Shown in pieces: positions 49,251 through 59,921 of a DNA stretch of 64,000 nt; within the stretch, counting starts at the first letter, position 1, and every line of letters starts with the position of its first letter. The DNA comes from Rhynchopus euleeides. Lineage: Eukaryota > Euglenozoa > Diplonemea > Diplonemida > Diplonemidae. The stretch lies in NCBI GenBank assembly GCA_963210315.1, contig OY723290.1, forward strand, positions 310,001-374,000, written 5' to 3'. Position numbers and translations under genes: made by a program. The notes beneath the pieces are model-generated. The model was not told the origin of the DNA and searched no databases. It saw nothing but the letters and a program-made list of their open reading frames with translations.

Positions 49251-49901
49251 CTACAGGCGAGGCGGGGGCCGCTTGTGAGCCGTCTTGACACCTGCACTCC
49301 TGGAGGGTGGGCCCCGAACCCCCCTCGCAGGGTGTGGGTGCAGCTGGTATTCCCACACGAGGCGGCGCACCTCGCAGTTGCGGAACTTGCCCTCCTGGCG
49401 TGATATCCCTGGTACAAAGACGGGCATCAGGCCGTATTGGAGGGACTGGCAGTGCGTAACAATGGCCACGCTGTACTCAGGCTGCCTTGCAAGCCACTGG
49501 GCAAACCTCAGAGACCGAGCATAGATCGACTCTTCCGACTCATGCCTGGAGTTGATGTGGGGGTCCAGGCCGGGCGGGACGGCGGAGAAGTCGAAGTCTG
49601 GAAAGTCCTCTGACTGCTCAATCCGGGTCCGCCTCCAGTTGCATCCGCTTGCCGCCTTCTCACGCAGGTCTTCTATCGCAAGCTTGTCGCACACCGCCCC
49701 ACGGAAAACAGACACCGCCGTCTGCAACGTCCTGCGCAGCGGGCTGCAGCACAGCAGGTCAACATGCCCCACGTCGGCCCGCGCCCGCTCCGTCTGCTCC
49801 CAACCTTTCCGCGTGAGGGGGGGGTCGTAGGCGTACATCCCGCCCCTCACATTGTGCTCCCCCTCCGCGTGCCGCACGAGCCACAGCTCCTTCTGCGGCA
49901 T
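49251..49901 (-). CDS. Histidine phosphatase (phosphoglycerate-mutase-like) family protein
   Basis: 216 residues from ATG 49901, preceded by a C-rich leader. The phosphohistidine signature LVRHAEGEHN lies at 8-17 (nucleophile H11, R10). PPLTRKGWEQ follows at 27-36, then CCSPLRRTLQTAVSVF (51-66) with the second Arg pair and AIVTHCQSL with H150. It resembles the small plant and protist PGAM-like phosphatases that hydrolyse sugar phosphates or phosphoproteins more than glycolytic mutase; the mutase insertions are absent. The acid residue is probably E81 in LREKAASG. No targeting signal. The physiological substrate cannot be told. Confidence 0.9.
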   Translation of the reverse strand: MPQKELWLVRHAEGEHNVRGGMYAYDPPLTRKGWEQTERARADVGHVDLLCCSPLRRTLQTAVSVFRGAVCDKLAIEDLREKAASGCNWRRTRIEQSEDFPDFDFSAVPPGLDPHINSRHESEESIYARSLRFAQWLARQPEYSVAIVTHCQSLQYGLMPVFVPGISRQEGKFRNCEVRRLVWEYQLHPHPARGVRGPPSRSAGVKTAHKRPPPRL

Positions 49902-50964
49902 GGCGGCAGGGGCAGGGGTGGCAGGCAGAATGCCTCGCACCCACCCACCCACTCCCAGCCCCCACAAGGCCCCCCACTCCTCTCCCCCGTGCGTTCCGGG
50001 GGGAAAGAGGGGCGGGAAGAGAGCGGGGAGGGGGGACAGCTGCCTCGGAGGAAGGCGGCAGCCTGGCAGGGTGGTGGTGGTGGGGGGGGGGGGGCACAAA
50101 AAGGAGGGAAAGAAGAGGGTGTGGGGTTTGGTGGATGGAGGATAACAATGGGCTGCCCCCTACCCCTATCACAGGCAGACTACAGCGGGTACGACTCCCG
50201 CCACGCCAAGAAGGTCCAGCTGTGTATCACCGCTCGGGTTCATTGCGGGGTTGTCGGCGCTGAACCCCGGGCCCCGACCCGATGGGGAGACCTGGGAGTC
50301 CGCCAGGAAGGCCCCGAGGCTGACACCTACAAGCGGGCCCCTCAGAGAGAGCAAACGACATCCTCCTCGGTGATGGCATGCATCGGGCTGACGCAGCGTG
50401 TGTCGTGATCGGCCAACGACGAGAACCGGCGACGCACCACGACTTCTTCTCCCACCTCCGTACTACTGGGTGCGTAGAGTTCAACTGTGCACACGCTGTT
50501 GGCCATCGCAGAAGTAGTCATTTGCTGTCTTCCGGCAGGTCCGGAACCTGGAGACTGTCAAGGTCGAGGCTGAACTCCTGCTTCCAGGTGGCCGCCCACC
50601 TCCACAACTTAAGGCTTCGCTGGAGTATTCTGGAGATGCCCCTGTGCGGGCGTACAAGCTCATGACGGGCAAGCTCACGCTCCAGCACGACACGACGAGC
50701 ACCCGTGGAGCGAGGATGAGGCTACCGCTTCGAAGATTGCGGCCTGCTGAGGTCTTGTTTCTGTAACCCCCTTTCCCCCAACTTGCTCCCCTGCCGTGGG
50801 ACAGACAGAGCCGCCGTGTTTCTTATGGCCATCAAAGCGGCGCTCCCCGAGGTGATGGGGTAGGGGGTGGGGCGGGGGGCCTACCTTTGAAACACTTCAC
50901 CTCAGAGCCCCCGGTGGGGAGGCGACATACTCATCTTCGCTGGCTCACCCTCGCTCTCCTGCAC
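49902..50964. other. Spacer with a possible plus-strand coding remnant
   Basis: A 13-base G run lies at about 50079-50092. From about 50170 to 50760 the plus strand has patches with coding-like bias in changing frames (DYSGYDSRHAKKVQLCITAR near 50175; RNLETVKVEAELLLPGGRPP near 50545). Stops break them up. Perhaps a decayed mobile-element gene; no family recognised. Confidence 0.3.
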
Positions 50965-51117
50965 ACGGTGGACTCCCACACGTCAGGGTGCACCTTTTTG
51001 GGATATCGGAATATCGGGGGTCCAGACCCCCGCTCGCGGGGGTCCAGACTCCCGCTAGCGGGGGTCCATACCCCCGCCCCAGACCCCCGCTCCAGGGGGT
51101 GGGAGTCCACCGTGCAT
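50965..51117. repeat. Inverted repeat around GGGGGTCCAGACCCCCGC units
   Basis: CACGGTGGACTCCCAC (about 50967-50982) and its complement GTGGGAGTCCACCGTG (about 51097-51112) enclose several short palindromes of GGGGGTCC and GACCCCCGCT(C/A)GCGGGGGTC. Could be a small foldback element or a structured 3' end. Confidence 0.7.
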
Positions 51118-54100
51118 ATAAACACCTCTCCCCCCCCCCCTCTCTCACACCCCACAAGAGGAGGGGGGGGGGGGTCATCAGGCTGGGATCAATGCGCCAG
51201 ACTCGCTTTGCTGCAACGGGTTGTGTCGGGTTGTCGGGGTTCGTCCCCCATGCCCCATTCTGCAGGAATATATACGAGAGGGGGGAGGGGGGGAAGGGAC
51301 ACGTCATACATAATTGCACCCAAAAAAAAGTTGAACGATTTTGAACGATTTCTGGGAGGTTCCTGTTTCTTTATCAAAGCGTTGATTGAATCTATGGTGG
51401 CTTTTGTTGTGATGATTGATGGCCTCCGTTGCTTTGTTTCTGCCGAGAAAATAACACCGATTTTTTTCGCTTCGGATTTATTCCTGCGAAGCGGAGCGGG
51501 GGTGGGGGACTAACGGGCTGGGTTGGTACGTGGAAGGGGTGGGGTATGCATATTGTCCCGCATCTTTCTTCTGCGGGAGGGGGGGGGGTTGATAGGACAC
51601 CACCTTTCTTTCGGTATTTCTTTCGTCTCAAACAGCATAGGAAGAGGAACAGACATTTTTTTGAGTACAATCGAGGTTTCTCCCCTCACCTCCACCTGGG
51701 ATATTTGATTTCTGCGGAACACCCGCCATCCCACCTCAGGAGACAGAACACACCACCAGCGCGTTTCTTCTCGCGTATCGACGATCACAGGCGCTGTGAC
51801 AGCTAGGCTCCTGCACAGACCCGTTCTGTTTTCTTTCGTGATTCCGCGCGCTGAGGTGGCACACTCTCCGCTGAGACCTGGTGGAAAAGGACAGATGAAT
51901 TCCTCACGTTCACGTGTACCCCCAAGTCCATCTCAGGGGTGCCGTGGCCTTCTGTATCAGCGTGGCAAGGATCTCAGCTGAGAAACCCCTATCTGAGCGA
52001 TCCAGAAGGCTTAGGAGCAGAGTCCTTTTGACCCACTCCGTCTGACGGATCATGACGTTCTTTCGGAAGGAGGGGGCAGGACGACAGGGTTTACATTACA
52101 CTGCTCGGAGCCAAAAAAAAGAGGAAAATCGCGGAAAAAGTGCACAGTGAACCGGCGGAGTGTCAGCCGCATCTTCATCCGAGAAGACTCCGTTGGGGTT
52201 GCTTGGGTCACGAGCAAAACCGGCCGCTCCACCATGTGTGCGCTGGGGGGGGAAGTTGTGGGTGGAGGATGGGGGCTCTAACAAAATATGGAAGGTTCTT
52301 GTGTTGTTTTCATCGAGCATGGTGGCGGGGGGATTGTTTCGTTCACATGTGGGTGTGTCGTGGAGATCACATCGAGAGCGGGGGGTGGTGCCCGGTGTGG
52401 TTCGACACGAACACAACAAGGTTTCCAGGTGTGTGTGGGTGTGTGTGCAAACCTGCATGCTGCCGATGGCAAAAAAAATTGAAGTGAAAGTACTGAAAGC
52501 ACGTGTTCTTTCGTTACTCCGCGACGTCACTCCCCGCTTCGTCGCACGTAGCAAAGGAAAAAAAACTGGGCTGCTCGGTTGCAGCCCAGTTAACAGACGG
52601 ATCTCTCTGCCACGACGAAACGCAGCACGAGGCATGAAAACCACCATGACAAACCCTGCAACAGGGGCAAGAAGAAAACGGGCAACGGGCCAATTTCCAA
52701 AGGGATCAGCAAAACAATGCATCGGGAGCCTGTTCACACTAAGGCGCGGAGAAAAGCCTGCCAGCAGCATGGCACAACACTGGCACAGTCTGGGCAGACA
52801 GAGTGAAGGCCCTAATCTGGACAAACAAATTGGCAAATATGGAACGACGAAGAAGAGAGAGGACACACATGCCGTATACTCTGGTTGGCACTTGCATTGC
52901 TGTCAGTGAATGTTGGTGCTCGGGCAGACGGCCGCAGTGTGTGTGTAATGCAAAACGTCGCAGAAGCTTCTGCGAGATGGTGAAGGTCCGGGCCGGTTCG
53001 GCAATGGGGAAGCGGTGTGCTACTTTGGCGGTGCCACAACTCGGCCTCAATTTACAAAATCACACAGAAGATCATATCTGAAGGAGAACTTTTCCCGCAG
53101 ACAGCGCTGCAGGAAAGAGGGCAAAACATAAGGGAGAGACACAGGCTTGCGCGGAATAGTGCGATGAAGGTGTTCCACCAGCGTGACCCAACGCCTCTCG
53201 AGGGATACGGTGTTCCCTTCCGACACACACCCAGCCAGAAGGCGGGCCCTGCGGAAAAAGGCTACGACGTAACGTGACGGTGTGACGACCAAAACCATTT
53301 TTGGTAGACACACTCGCTCCAAGTCACGGGGAGGCGCTTGTCTCGTGCCGCACAGTCGGAGGTGACAATTCCATCGCTGGGAACCTCTTGAGAGGCACAG
53401 CGGGATGGCTGATTCAATAGTGCTGGCACGGTGTAGGCAGTTGTGGATTGCACCGCTGTGAAGGAACTTTGTCGTTCACAGAAGCTCCCCCCTTTGCCTA
53501 CCAAACATATTCCTCCTGCAATCTGCACACCCAAGCACGCCATAAGATGTGCTGCGTGACAAGGAGGCAAATAGGAAAAGGGTCTGCCGGGCACCAGCAG
53601 GTTAGAAAAACACACGCTACCGTCTGCCTTGCCATCATGAAAGCCGTGCAGAACGGAGGGGTGAGAGGAACAAAGAGCCCGCCTGCGAACCCGCTCTTAT
53701 CCCTCTCGGAGGGGGGGCAAGGAGAAGTAGGACCAGGGAGGGAGGCACACCGAAGATACTGCGCAGCCTCCAGTCTTGTTGTATGGCATCGCTTGTTGGG
53801 TGTTGTGCACGGCACCCCACCAGAACTAATAAAGAAAAGGCGGTTGGTGAAAAAAGACAGGAGCTCGCAGTCTTTGGGCTGGGGCTTCCTTCGCATTCAA
53901 CGAGGAAGAATTGTGAAAGTCGACGAGAGTATGAAGTTCTCTTCAACTGTGCTCAAGAAGTAGACGGGATGCACCTGCCGACCGGCAGGTGCATCCGACG
54001 GGTATCCGATGGGTTGGGCGGTATTGAGTGTGATGTAGTAAGGTACAGAGAACCGACACTTCCACTCAAAAATGCAGGGAAGGGGTGGGGGAATGAGGGG

Positions 54101-55493
54101 GTAAAGAGGAGAATGTAGAATTGATTGGGAATGAGGGGGGGGGGGCAAGCAGAACAATTTTGTGATCCGGGCTTCTTGCGTCTCGGCGGTTGGTGCCTCC
54201 ATTCGTTTTGGGCGGAAACCCCGCGCGCACGGCGTGTTTGTTGAAACCCTGCCGTGCAGGCTCAGGATGCCCAGATACGGACGCCAAGAGGAAAGCAGTA
54301 CGTTTGATCTTTGACAAACCGTTCCTAGCAGAAACGGCACCCACGTCACGCAACCCCCTTGCGGTTTGAAATGCGTAAAATATTTCAAAATCGACGACAC
54401 ACCTCCTTCATCGATTCTCAGGTTTTGCGAATCTGCCGGGAGAGGGGGGGGGGCACAGCAAAGGCACAGCATCCTTGTGACAGCCCCGCCGCCGTGTTGT
54501 CATCTTGTTCGCATATGTGGGCTGTCACGGGCTGCACTAACAAGTGTGTGAAGGGGGGTGTGTGGGCACCAACAGCAACAGCCCTTTAATTGAGCCGGAA
54601 GAAAAGCGGGAGAAAAAAATGGCACGGCAAAGTGTGAGTCAGGCAGTCGGGCGGGGTTAGATCCAAAAGACCGGCAAAAAGCAAATGCAGGCTTTGTGGG
54701 GATGGACACAGCGGCAAAGTTTGCAGGCTTTGGACGATGTGAACAGTTTTTTTGATCTTTTGGAAACCCCAGACGAACGCCCTGAATGACCATATTGATG
54801 ACAACGCCATGTGTTGCGTCGTGTCGTATCATGGCCAGCACACACACGCCCCACGTGGGTCCACATTGTTTTTGGATACCAACGGCCACCAACCTGACAT
54901 GCGAGACTCTTTTTTGAACAAAAATGACAGGCCAGTGGAAAAGAAAAAGGGGGGTGGGGGGCAAAAAAACAACAAGGCAAAAGAAAGAAATTGAGTACAG
55001 CGAAAAAAAAAGGGCATTTGGGCAAACAAAAATATAACCAATAGAACGAAGAGACGAAGAAACCCACAAAAAGGCCAACGTGCAGAAGTAAAACAGCAAC
55101 AGAATTTCCAGTGAATGAGACGAGGAGGGAGAGGGGGCCGATGCTTCCTAATCTGTTCTTCTTGCTGTGGGCACTCGGCGGAAGGCTACACACGCCCCGA
55201 CGGGGTCTCAGGGCGGGAGCACCTTCGTTCACCCAACAGGGAGCTTGGCAGGCCGTCGCAGCAATGCAGCGAGAAAAGGCACGCCAAGTGCCATGCTGGA
55301 AGAAGCTCCTCTCACACGACCACACGAGGCATCACCCCTCCCTCCCTCGCCTGTTTTGTTTTCAACGTTTGGGAAAGCATACAAACCGCCTTTGTTGGGC
55401 GGTGGGAAAGAGAACCGTTCAAAGGAACCTTTCTAGGGAAGGGGGCGGGGGGGAGGGTGTGGTGGGGTGGTGGTGGGTGGGTCGCGAGGCCCC
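51118..55493. other. 4.4 kb gene-poor interval
   Basis: Open frames on both strands (for example minus 52096-52866) lack a domain, are rich in Ser/Cys/Phe and lack the GC3 bias of real genes. One copy of the dispersed motif lies at 54867-54908 and G runs at about 51165-51174 and 54133-54145. CCTGCCGACCGGCAGG at 53972-53987 is a perfect 16-base palindrome (16 bases). Nothing further is supported. Confidence 0.4.
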
Positions 55494-57404
55494 TCAGATC
55501 TTCAGGCTGGCCAGGAAGGTGCAGATGTGCTTGTGCATCTCCCAGTGCTGGCGCTGGCACATCGAACAGCAGTATGTGCCGACCTTGCAGCAGGCGCACA
55601 CTTTCATCTCGCGTGTTGTCACCTCACACTTCTTGCAATTCAGACACGCAACGCGGTAGCGGAAGCGAATCATGCGGCAGAGCTGACGCGCCTGCAAGGT
55701 AATGGCGATGGGTTTGTTTTCGGGTAGATAGCGTAGTGGTGAAGGAGATGGGTAGAGGGGGAAGAGAGGCCCCAAGACAGCCGATCAGGGGCGGGGTCAC
55801 GCTGCATGTTGCATACCTTGACGCTCAGATCTCTACAGTCAACTTCTGCCAAATACCCAAGCAAAGCAACCAACGCACTCCTCATCTCGCCCATCGCTGT
55901 GGGGGTTGTGTGTTCAACAAGTTGATCCGCTGTTGACCTTCCCACAGCGGATTCCCACTCGGAGAAATTTCCGAGTGTCGAAAGAAGACACCCCGACACG
56001 ACCCTACCCTACCCACCTGACTGGCAGACAGACACACGGCAGCGCCACGACATACCATTCATAACAGCGTCTGCGTTAGCAGGGCTGCATGCAGCAGCGG
56101 GCGGGGAGGTAGGAGGGGTCTGGGGGGAGGGGATGGCGGTGGTGGTGGGCGACTGCGCGCGTGCCGTGCACGCAGGCGTCGAGTCGGAGCCGGACACGAT
56201 ACACTGCCCCAGCAGGATCAGTGGCGTGCACGCCTCCAGGACACATGACACCGCAGCGACGAACTGCGTGCTGCGGGGGGATGGAGATGCATGTGGCACC
56301 CACTGCGGCACAGCAAACATACCTGATCGGCGGCTTGGCTTCATCTTGGGACTCGCCCAGCGCGCTGAGGTTCCTAACAGCTGACAAGCCGAAGGCTTTC
56401 ACATCCGATTCGAGAGAAATAGACTTCCGCAGCAACGCAGCGAGCCTCCGCACAAACATTGTGAACTTCGAAGCATCGGAGCGCAGGGACACCAGGAGGG
56501 AGGTGTTCTTCGCGTGGGGGTCGTTCCCCAGGCAGAGGGCGACGGCCTGCCCTGCAGCAGTCATCTGCGCCAAGCACACTCGGAGCGTCATCAGGGCCTT
56601 GTCGTCGCGAGGGGGGGTGTGGGTCCCCATGACGTGCCACTGCCTCCGCACGGCTTCCGCCACCACGTTGGTGGCGTTCTCCCTGTCGGCGGCGGGGAGC
56701 ACCCGCGTCAGTTCCCCGAGCTCGCGTGCGGCAATGCCCCTGATCCACTTCCGCTCGGCAAAGGAAAGATAGTCAGCCTCGTCATGCAAGAGACACGCAG
56801 CACGAAGCGTCGGGTAGAAACACGACGCAGACAGAGCGACGAGGGGGGCATGTTGCAGGAGGGATTGCCGGGCATGGGCGGCACACGCACGGGAGGTGAA
56901 GACGAAGGCACGGAACGCCTTCGGGGAGATGAAGCTACAGAGGTGGCACACGACCTCGGCGGGCAGCCGACTCAACGACACCGCCTTCCGCGGGGCGGGG
57001 GGCACCACCTGCACCGCTGCGCACGGCTGGGGGTCGGCAGCCCAGGCAGCGCCGCACTGCATCACTGCCCAGGGGTGCTCGCGGTCGCCCAGGGCGGGGG
57101 GGAGCGGCGACAGAGGCGGCGACAAGGAGGAGGACGGCGCCAGGCATGCAGGCAGGGTGAAGGCCTGCGTCTGCTGCGGGTAGGCGAACGGGTGGTGGAG
57201 CTGGTGTGCGAAGGAGGTGGGCGGGCTGTCGACGTCGACGAGCCCCACCATGCCCTGCACGTAGGCCGGCTCCTCCCGCTCCAGCATGCTGAAGGAGAGC
57301 GGCTTCAGCTGCGTGCTGCCGCTGCTGTGGCTGCAGTGCCCGCCACAGCCCCCCTGCACACAGGGCCCACCCAACGACACATCGCACATAGAGGTGCTGA
57401 TCAT
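55494..57404 (-). CDS. F-box/ARM-like/MYND zinc-finger protein, four exons
   Basis: Exons 57404-56323, 56270-56056, 55896-55817 and 55691-55494 join in frame to 524 residues. Introns (52, 159 and 125 bp) all start GTATG and end CCGCAG, CCACAG and TTGCAG. ATG 57404 follows CTCACGCCCCCACCTCAG. After a disordered N-terminus, about 144-188 is F-box-like (LSRLPAEVVCHLCSFIS, then FRAFVFTSRACAAHAR). About 260-455 is helical, with VRRLAALLRKSIS and MRSALVALLGYLAEVD. The C-terminus is a complete MYND finger: C478, C481, C491, C494, C500, C504, H512, C516 (YCCSMCQRQHWEMHKHIC). MYND domains bind proline-rich peptides and F-boxes recruit SCF ligases, so an adaptor role is likely. The second intron's acceptor is the least certain; an AACAG 54 bases upstream of it would also keep frame. 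Confidence 0.75.
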
Positions 57405-58004
57405 CACCGCTGCTGCCGGATGCGCCTTCGAGGCAGATGGCAGCTCGGCCGGTGCGTGTCGGTGCACCTGAGGTGGGGGCGTGAGGAGGGCGTAGTGTAG
57501 CATGGCGGCTATTCCGCACGTGATGGGCAAAGGGAGGGCATCGAAGGGGGGGGTGGGGTTGTCGACCTTTTTTGCGCGTATGTGACCCACGAATCGGCCC
57601 CCGTCTTGAGGGGTATGTGTGTGGGGTGTGTTCTAACACACATGCAGGGAGGTGGCGCCGGGGTGTGGGGGGTGCTGGCACCGCCTCGTGCGCAAAGCAG
57701 CGCCAGGCCTGCAGTCTCTAAGTCCTATGTGTGAGCCCTCGGGTTTCGTTCGTCCGATCGGCTGCTGAAATGGGGAGGGGGGGGGTGGGGAGGGGCCAGT
57801 TCGATCAGAAAGACTCCAAAAGACAAGCGCGCAATATGAAAAGAGCCACTCTGAGCGGGGGGGATTGACCTCTTGTTTGATGCGATCACTCACCGGAGAT
57901 GCCAGAGGGAGGGGGTTTTTTGGGCGCAACAGCGAATCGTTGCGAGGAGAAGAGAAGAGACAATCGCATGTTTCGCCACCGCAGCCCTCCCCCCCCTCCC
58001 CCTC
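57405..58004. other. Spacer between MYND gene and low-complexity gene
   Basis: About 600 bases with C-rich minus-strand tracts (57775-57795). No supported gene. Confidence 0.5.
57468..57492 (-). promoter_or_regulatory. Probable trans-splice acceptor of the MYND gene
   Basis: Minus strand CTCCTCACGCCCCCACCTCAG ends at 57468, 64 bases before the chosen ATG. An upstream ATG at 57503 in the same frame would be removed from the mRNA. Confidence 0.4.
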
Positions 58005-59921
58005 TCACCTCCGGAGCCTCCGCCTATCACGGGCCAGCAGAGGCTGTGCGTATTGATACTCGGAGAGCACAAACCCCTGATCCGACAGAGGCTGCGGGGA
58101 CGGCTGTGGCATATGCGCCTCGGGATCATGGTGGTGTTGGTGATACGACTGATGCTGCTGCTGCTGGTCGTACCTAAAGGGGTGGTTTGGAGGCGAAGTA
58201 TCGCGGGCCCTACTCCACAGGTCACGCAGGCTGTCCTTATCCCACCTCGGCGAGCTCGACCTGCGCCTCATCGCAGACGACACGAACGGACGCTGCACCG
58301 ACGAATACGTCTCCGTCGTGCCCCCGCTCACACTCGGCAGATCCCTCACAGGCTCCAGGCTGGTCCACACACGCGCTTCACTGGGCGATGCACGTGTCTG
58401 CATGAAAGGCGAAGCCCTGCCCCTGCTGTGCTCTGCCGCAGGGGAGCGCTGCGCCTCCGCCACAGCCCCAAGGACTGCACGCGGCACACCCCCGCCCGCC
58501 CTCGCCTGCCCTGCCAGCTGCATCACCTCGGGGTTGCTGCTGACGGGGCGCGTGCTGTGCGGCCGCATCAACACCTGCGTGACATACTCACGCGTCTTGA
58601 GATCATGCTCGTCAACCGGGACGGGCGGACCCCGCACATACTGCACCGCAGCGGGGGGCTGGGGGCGCTGCTGCTGGATGGGCTGCGCTGCCGCATGGTG
58701 GTGGCTGTGGTGCTGCTGCGCAGCACCCCCGACAGAGGGCGACGGCGTCGCAGCCGCCGCGGCTGCCGGAAACCCGAGCAGATGCATCACACGCCTGTCC
58801 GCCGCCAGATCCGGCGTGCCCGGGGGCCCGGTCGGCGCGCGGGGGAGCTGCGGCACGTCAGCAAAGTCCGCTTCCCCTTCTTGGCGCTGGGGCGGCAGTG
58901 AAGGAGGCCCCACCCCAGGCAGCTGCGGGGGAGACTCCCTCCGCCGCGGCACCGACTCGGCTGTCTCCGGCGACAGCTCGAAGGCATGTGTGCCTGCATC
59001 GTGCTGCGACACCGGAGGAGGCGGGGCCGGCGGCTCCATCACATCCACCGCACGCAGGCGCTGCGTCACGATGCGCAGACGACACAACTGCTCATGCTCA
59101 TAGGTCACGGTCCGTGCTGCCTCCTCCGCCTCCAGGATGCCCGTGAGCACAGGGGCCCATGCGTCCTCCACGCTGTGCGCCGCACGCCGGGTTGCAACAC
59201 GCTGCGCCGCAGGCGCAGCCTTCCTCGCGGGTGACGGCTTCCGCACATTCCCCGCCCTCCCCGCCGCGGCAGCAGCAGCAGGCTTCGCCGCCACACCCCC
59301 CCGCGCAGCACGCTCGGCAGAGGCGGAGGGCACACCACCACCACCACGCCCCGCCACACTCTTCACACGCGTCGGAGGTGTCCGCCCCCTGGGTGTGTTG
59401 CTGCGTGTGGTGCCTGCTCCTTTCTTCGCATCCCGCAGAGGTGCGCGGGGCACCCCGCCCCGGCCCTGCCGCTGCGCGGCAGGGGCAGGGGGTGCTGCTG
59501 CCTCCGGTGGGGTGGTGCCGCTATCCGAGAGGAGCACCTCGCCGACACCGCACTCCACGACACGCACGGAGCTGCCGGGGTCTGCCCCGGCAACCGCGCC
59601 ACCCCCGCCGTGCGCGATGCTCACCGACTTCCTGCCGCGCAGCGGGGGCGTGCCGTCCCGCCCACGCTCCCCCCACCTGTAGTGGCTGGCAGGCGAGGGC
59701 TGCCTCTCCGTGGTGCTGTCGCTGTATGAATAGCTCGACTCGGTCTCTACCCCGTCAGAGAGGTGGTGGTGTGCAGGGAGGGGTCCCGTGTGCCCGGCGT
59801 GGTGTCTGGTCGGGTGGGGCATCCGGGGGGTTGGGTGCGCCCCGCCCCCGCGGTAGCTGGACTGCCCGAATGCGGCATCGACGTCATGCGTTGTGAAACT
59901 CTCGGTGCGGCCGTCGTGCAT
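58005..59921 (-). CDS. Low-complexity Pro/Ala/Arg-rich protein, unknown function
   Basis: 638 residues from ATG 59921 (MHDGRTESFTTHDVDAAFGQ). The GC3-rich frame is unbroken over 1.9 kb. Most of the protein is predicted disordered: Ala/Pro/Gly-rich stretches, Arg-Ser pairs, basic segments with KPAAAAAAGRAGNVRKPSPA, a short helical core with VEDAWAPVLTGILEAEEAAR (about 255-290), and a C-terminal Gln/His tract (DQQQQHQSYHQHHHDPEAH). It ends in a basic RDRRRLRR. No recognised domain. A start-stop ATGTGA precedes and overlaps the real ATG. Perhaps a phosphorylated scaffold or nuclear protein. Confidence 0.65.
   Translation of the reverse strand: MHDGRTESFTTHDVDAAFGQSSYRGGGAHPTPRMPHPTRHHAGHTGPLPAHHHLSDGVETESSYSYSDSTTERQPSPASHYRWGERGRDGTPPLRGRKSVSIAHGGGGAVAGADPGSSVRVVECGVGEVLLSDSGTTPPEAAAPPAPAAQRQGRGGVPRAPLRDAKKGAGTTRSNTPRGRTPPTRVKSVAGRGGGGVPSASAERAARGGVAAKPAAAAAAGRAGNVRKPSPARKAAPAAQRVATRRAAHSVEDAWAPVLTGILEAEEAARTVTYEHEQLCRLRIVTQRLRAVDVMEPPAPPPPVSQHDAGTHAFELSPETAESVPRRRESPPQLPGVGPPSLPPQRQEGEADFADVPQLPRAPTGPPGTPDLAADRRVMHLLGFPAAAAAATPSPSVGGAAQQHHSHHHAAAQPIQQQRPQPPAAVQYVRGPPVPVDEHDLKTREYVTQVLMRPHSTRPVSSNPEVMQLAGQARAGGGVPRAVLGAVAEAQRSPAAEHSRGRASPFMQTRASPSEARVWTSLEPVRDLPSVSGGTTETYSSVQRPFVSSAMRRRSSSPRWDKDSLRDLWSRARDTSPPNHPFRYDQQQQHQSYHQHHHDPEAHMPQPSPQPLSDQGFVLSEYQYAQPLLARDRRRLRR

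Noticed and set aside
52096..52866. Minus-strand frame of 256 codons with hydrophobic start
   Set aside because: The start resembles a membrane segment, but codon bias is absent, no family is recognised and low-complexity HTHTHT is present. Not enough to call a gene.
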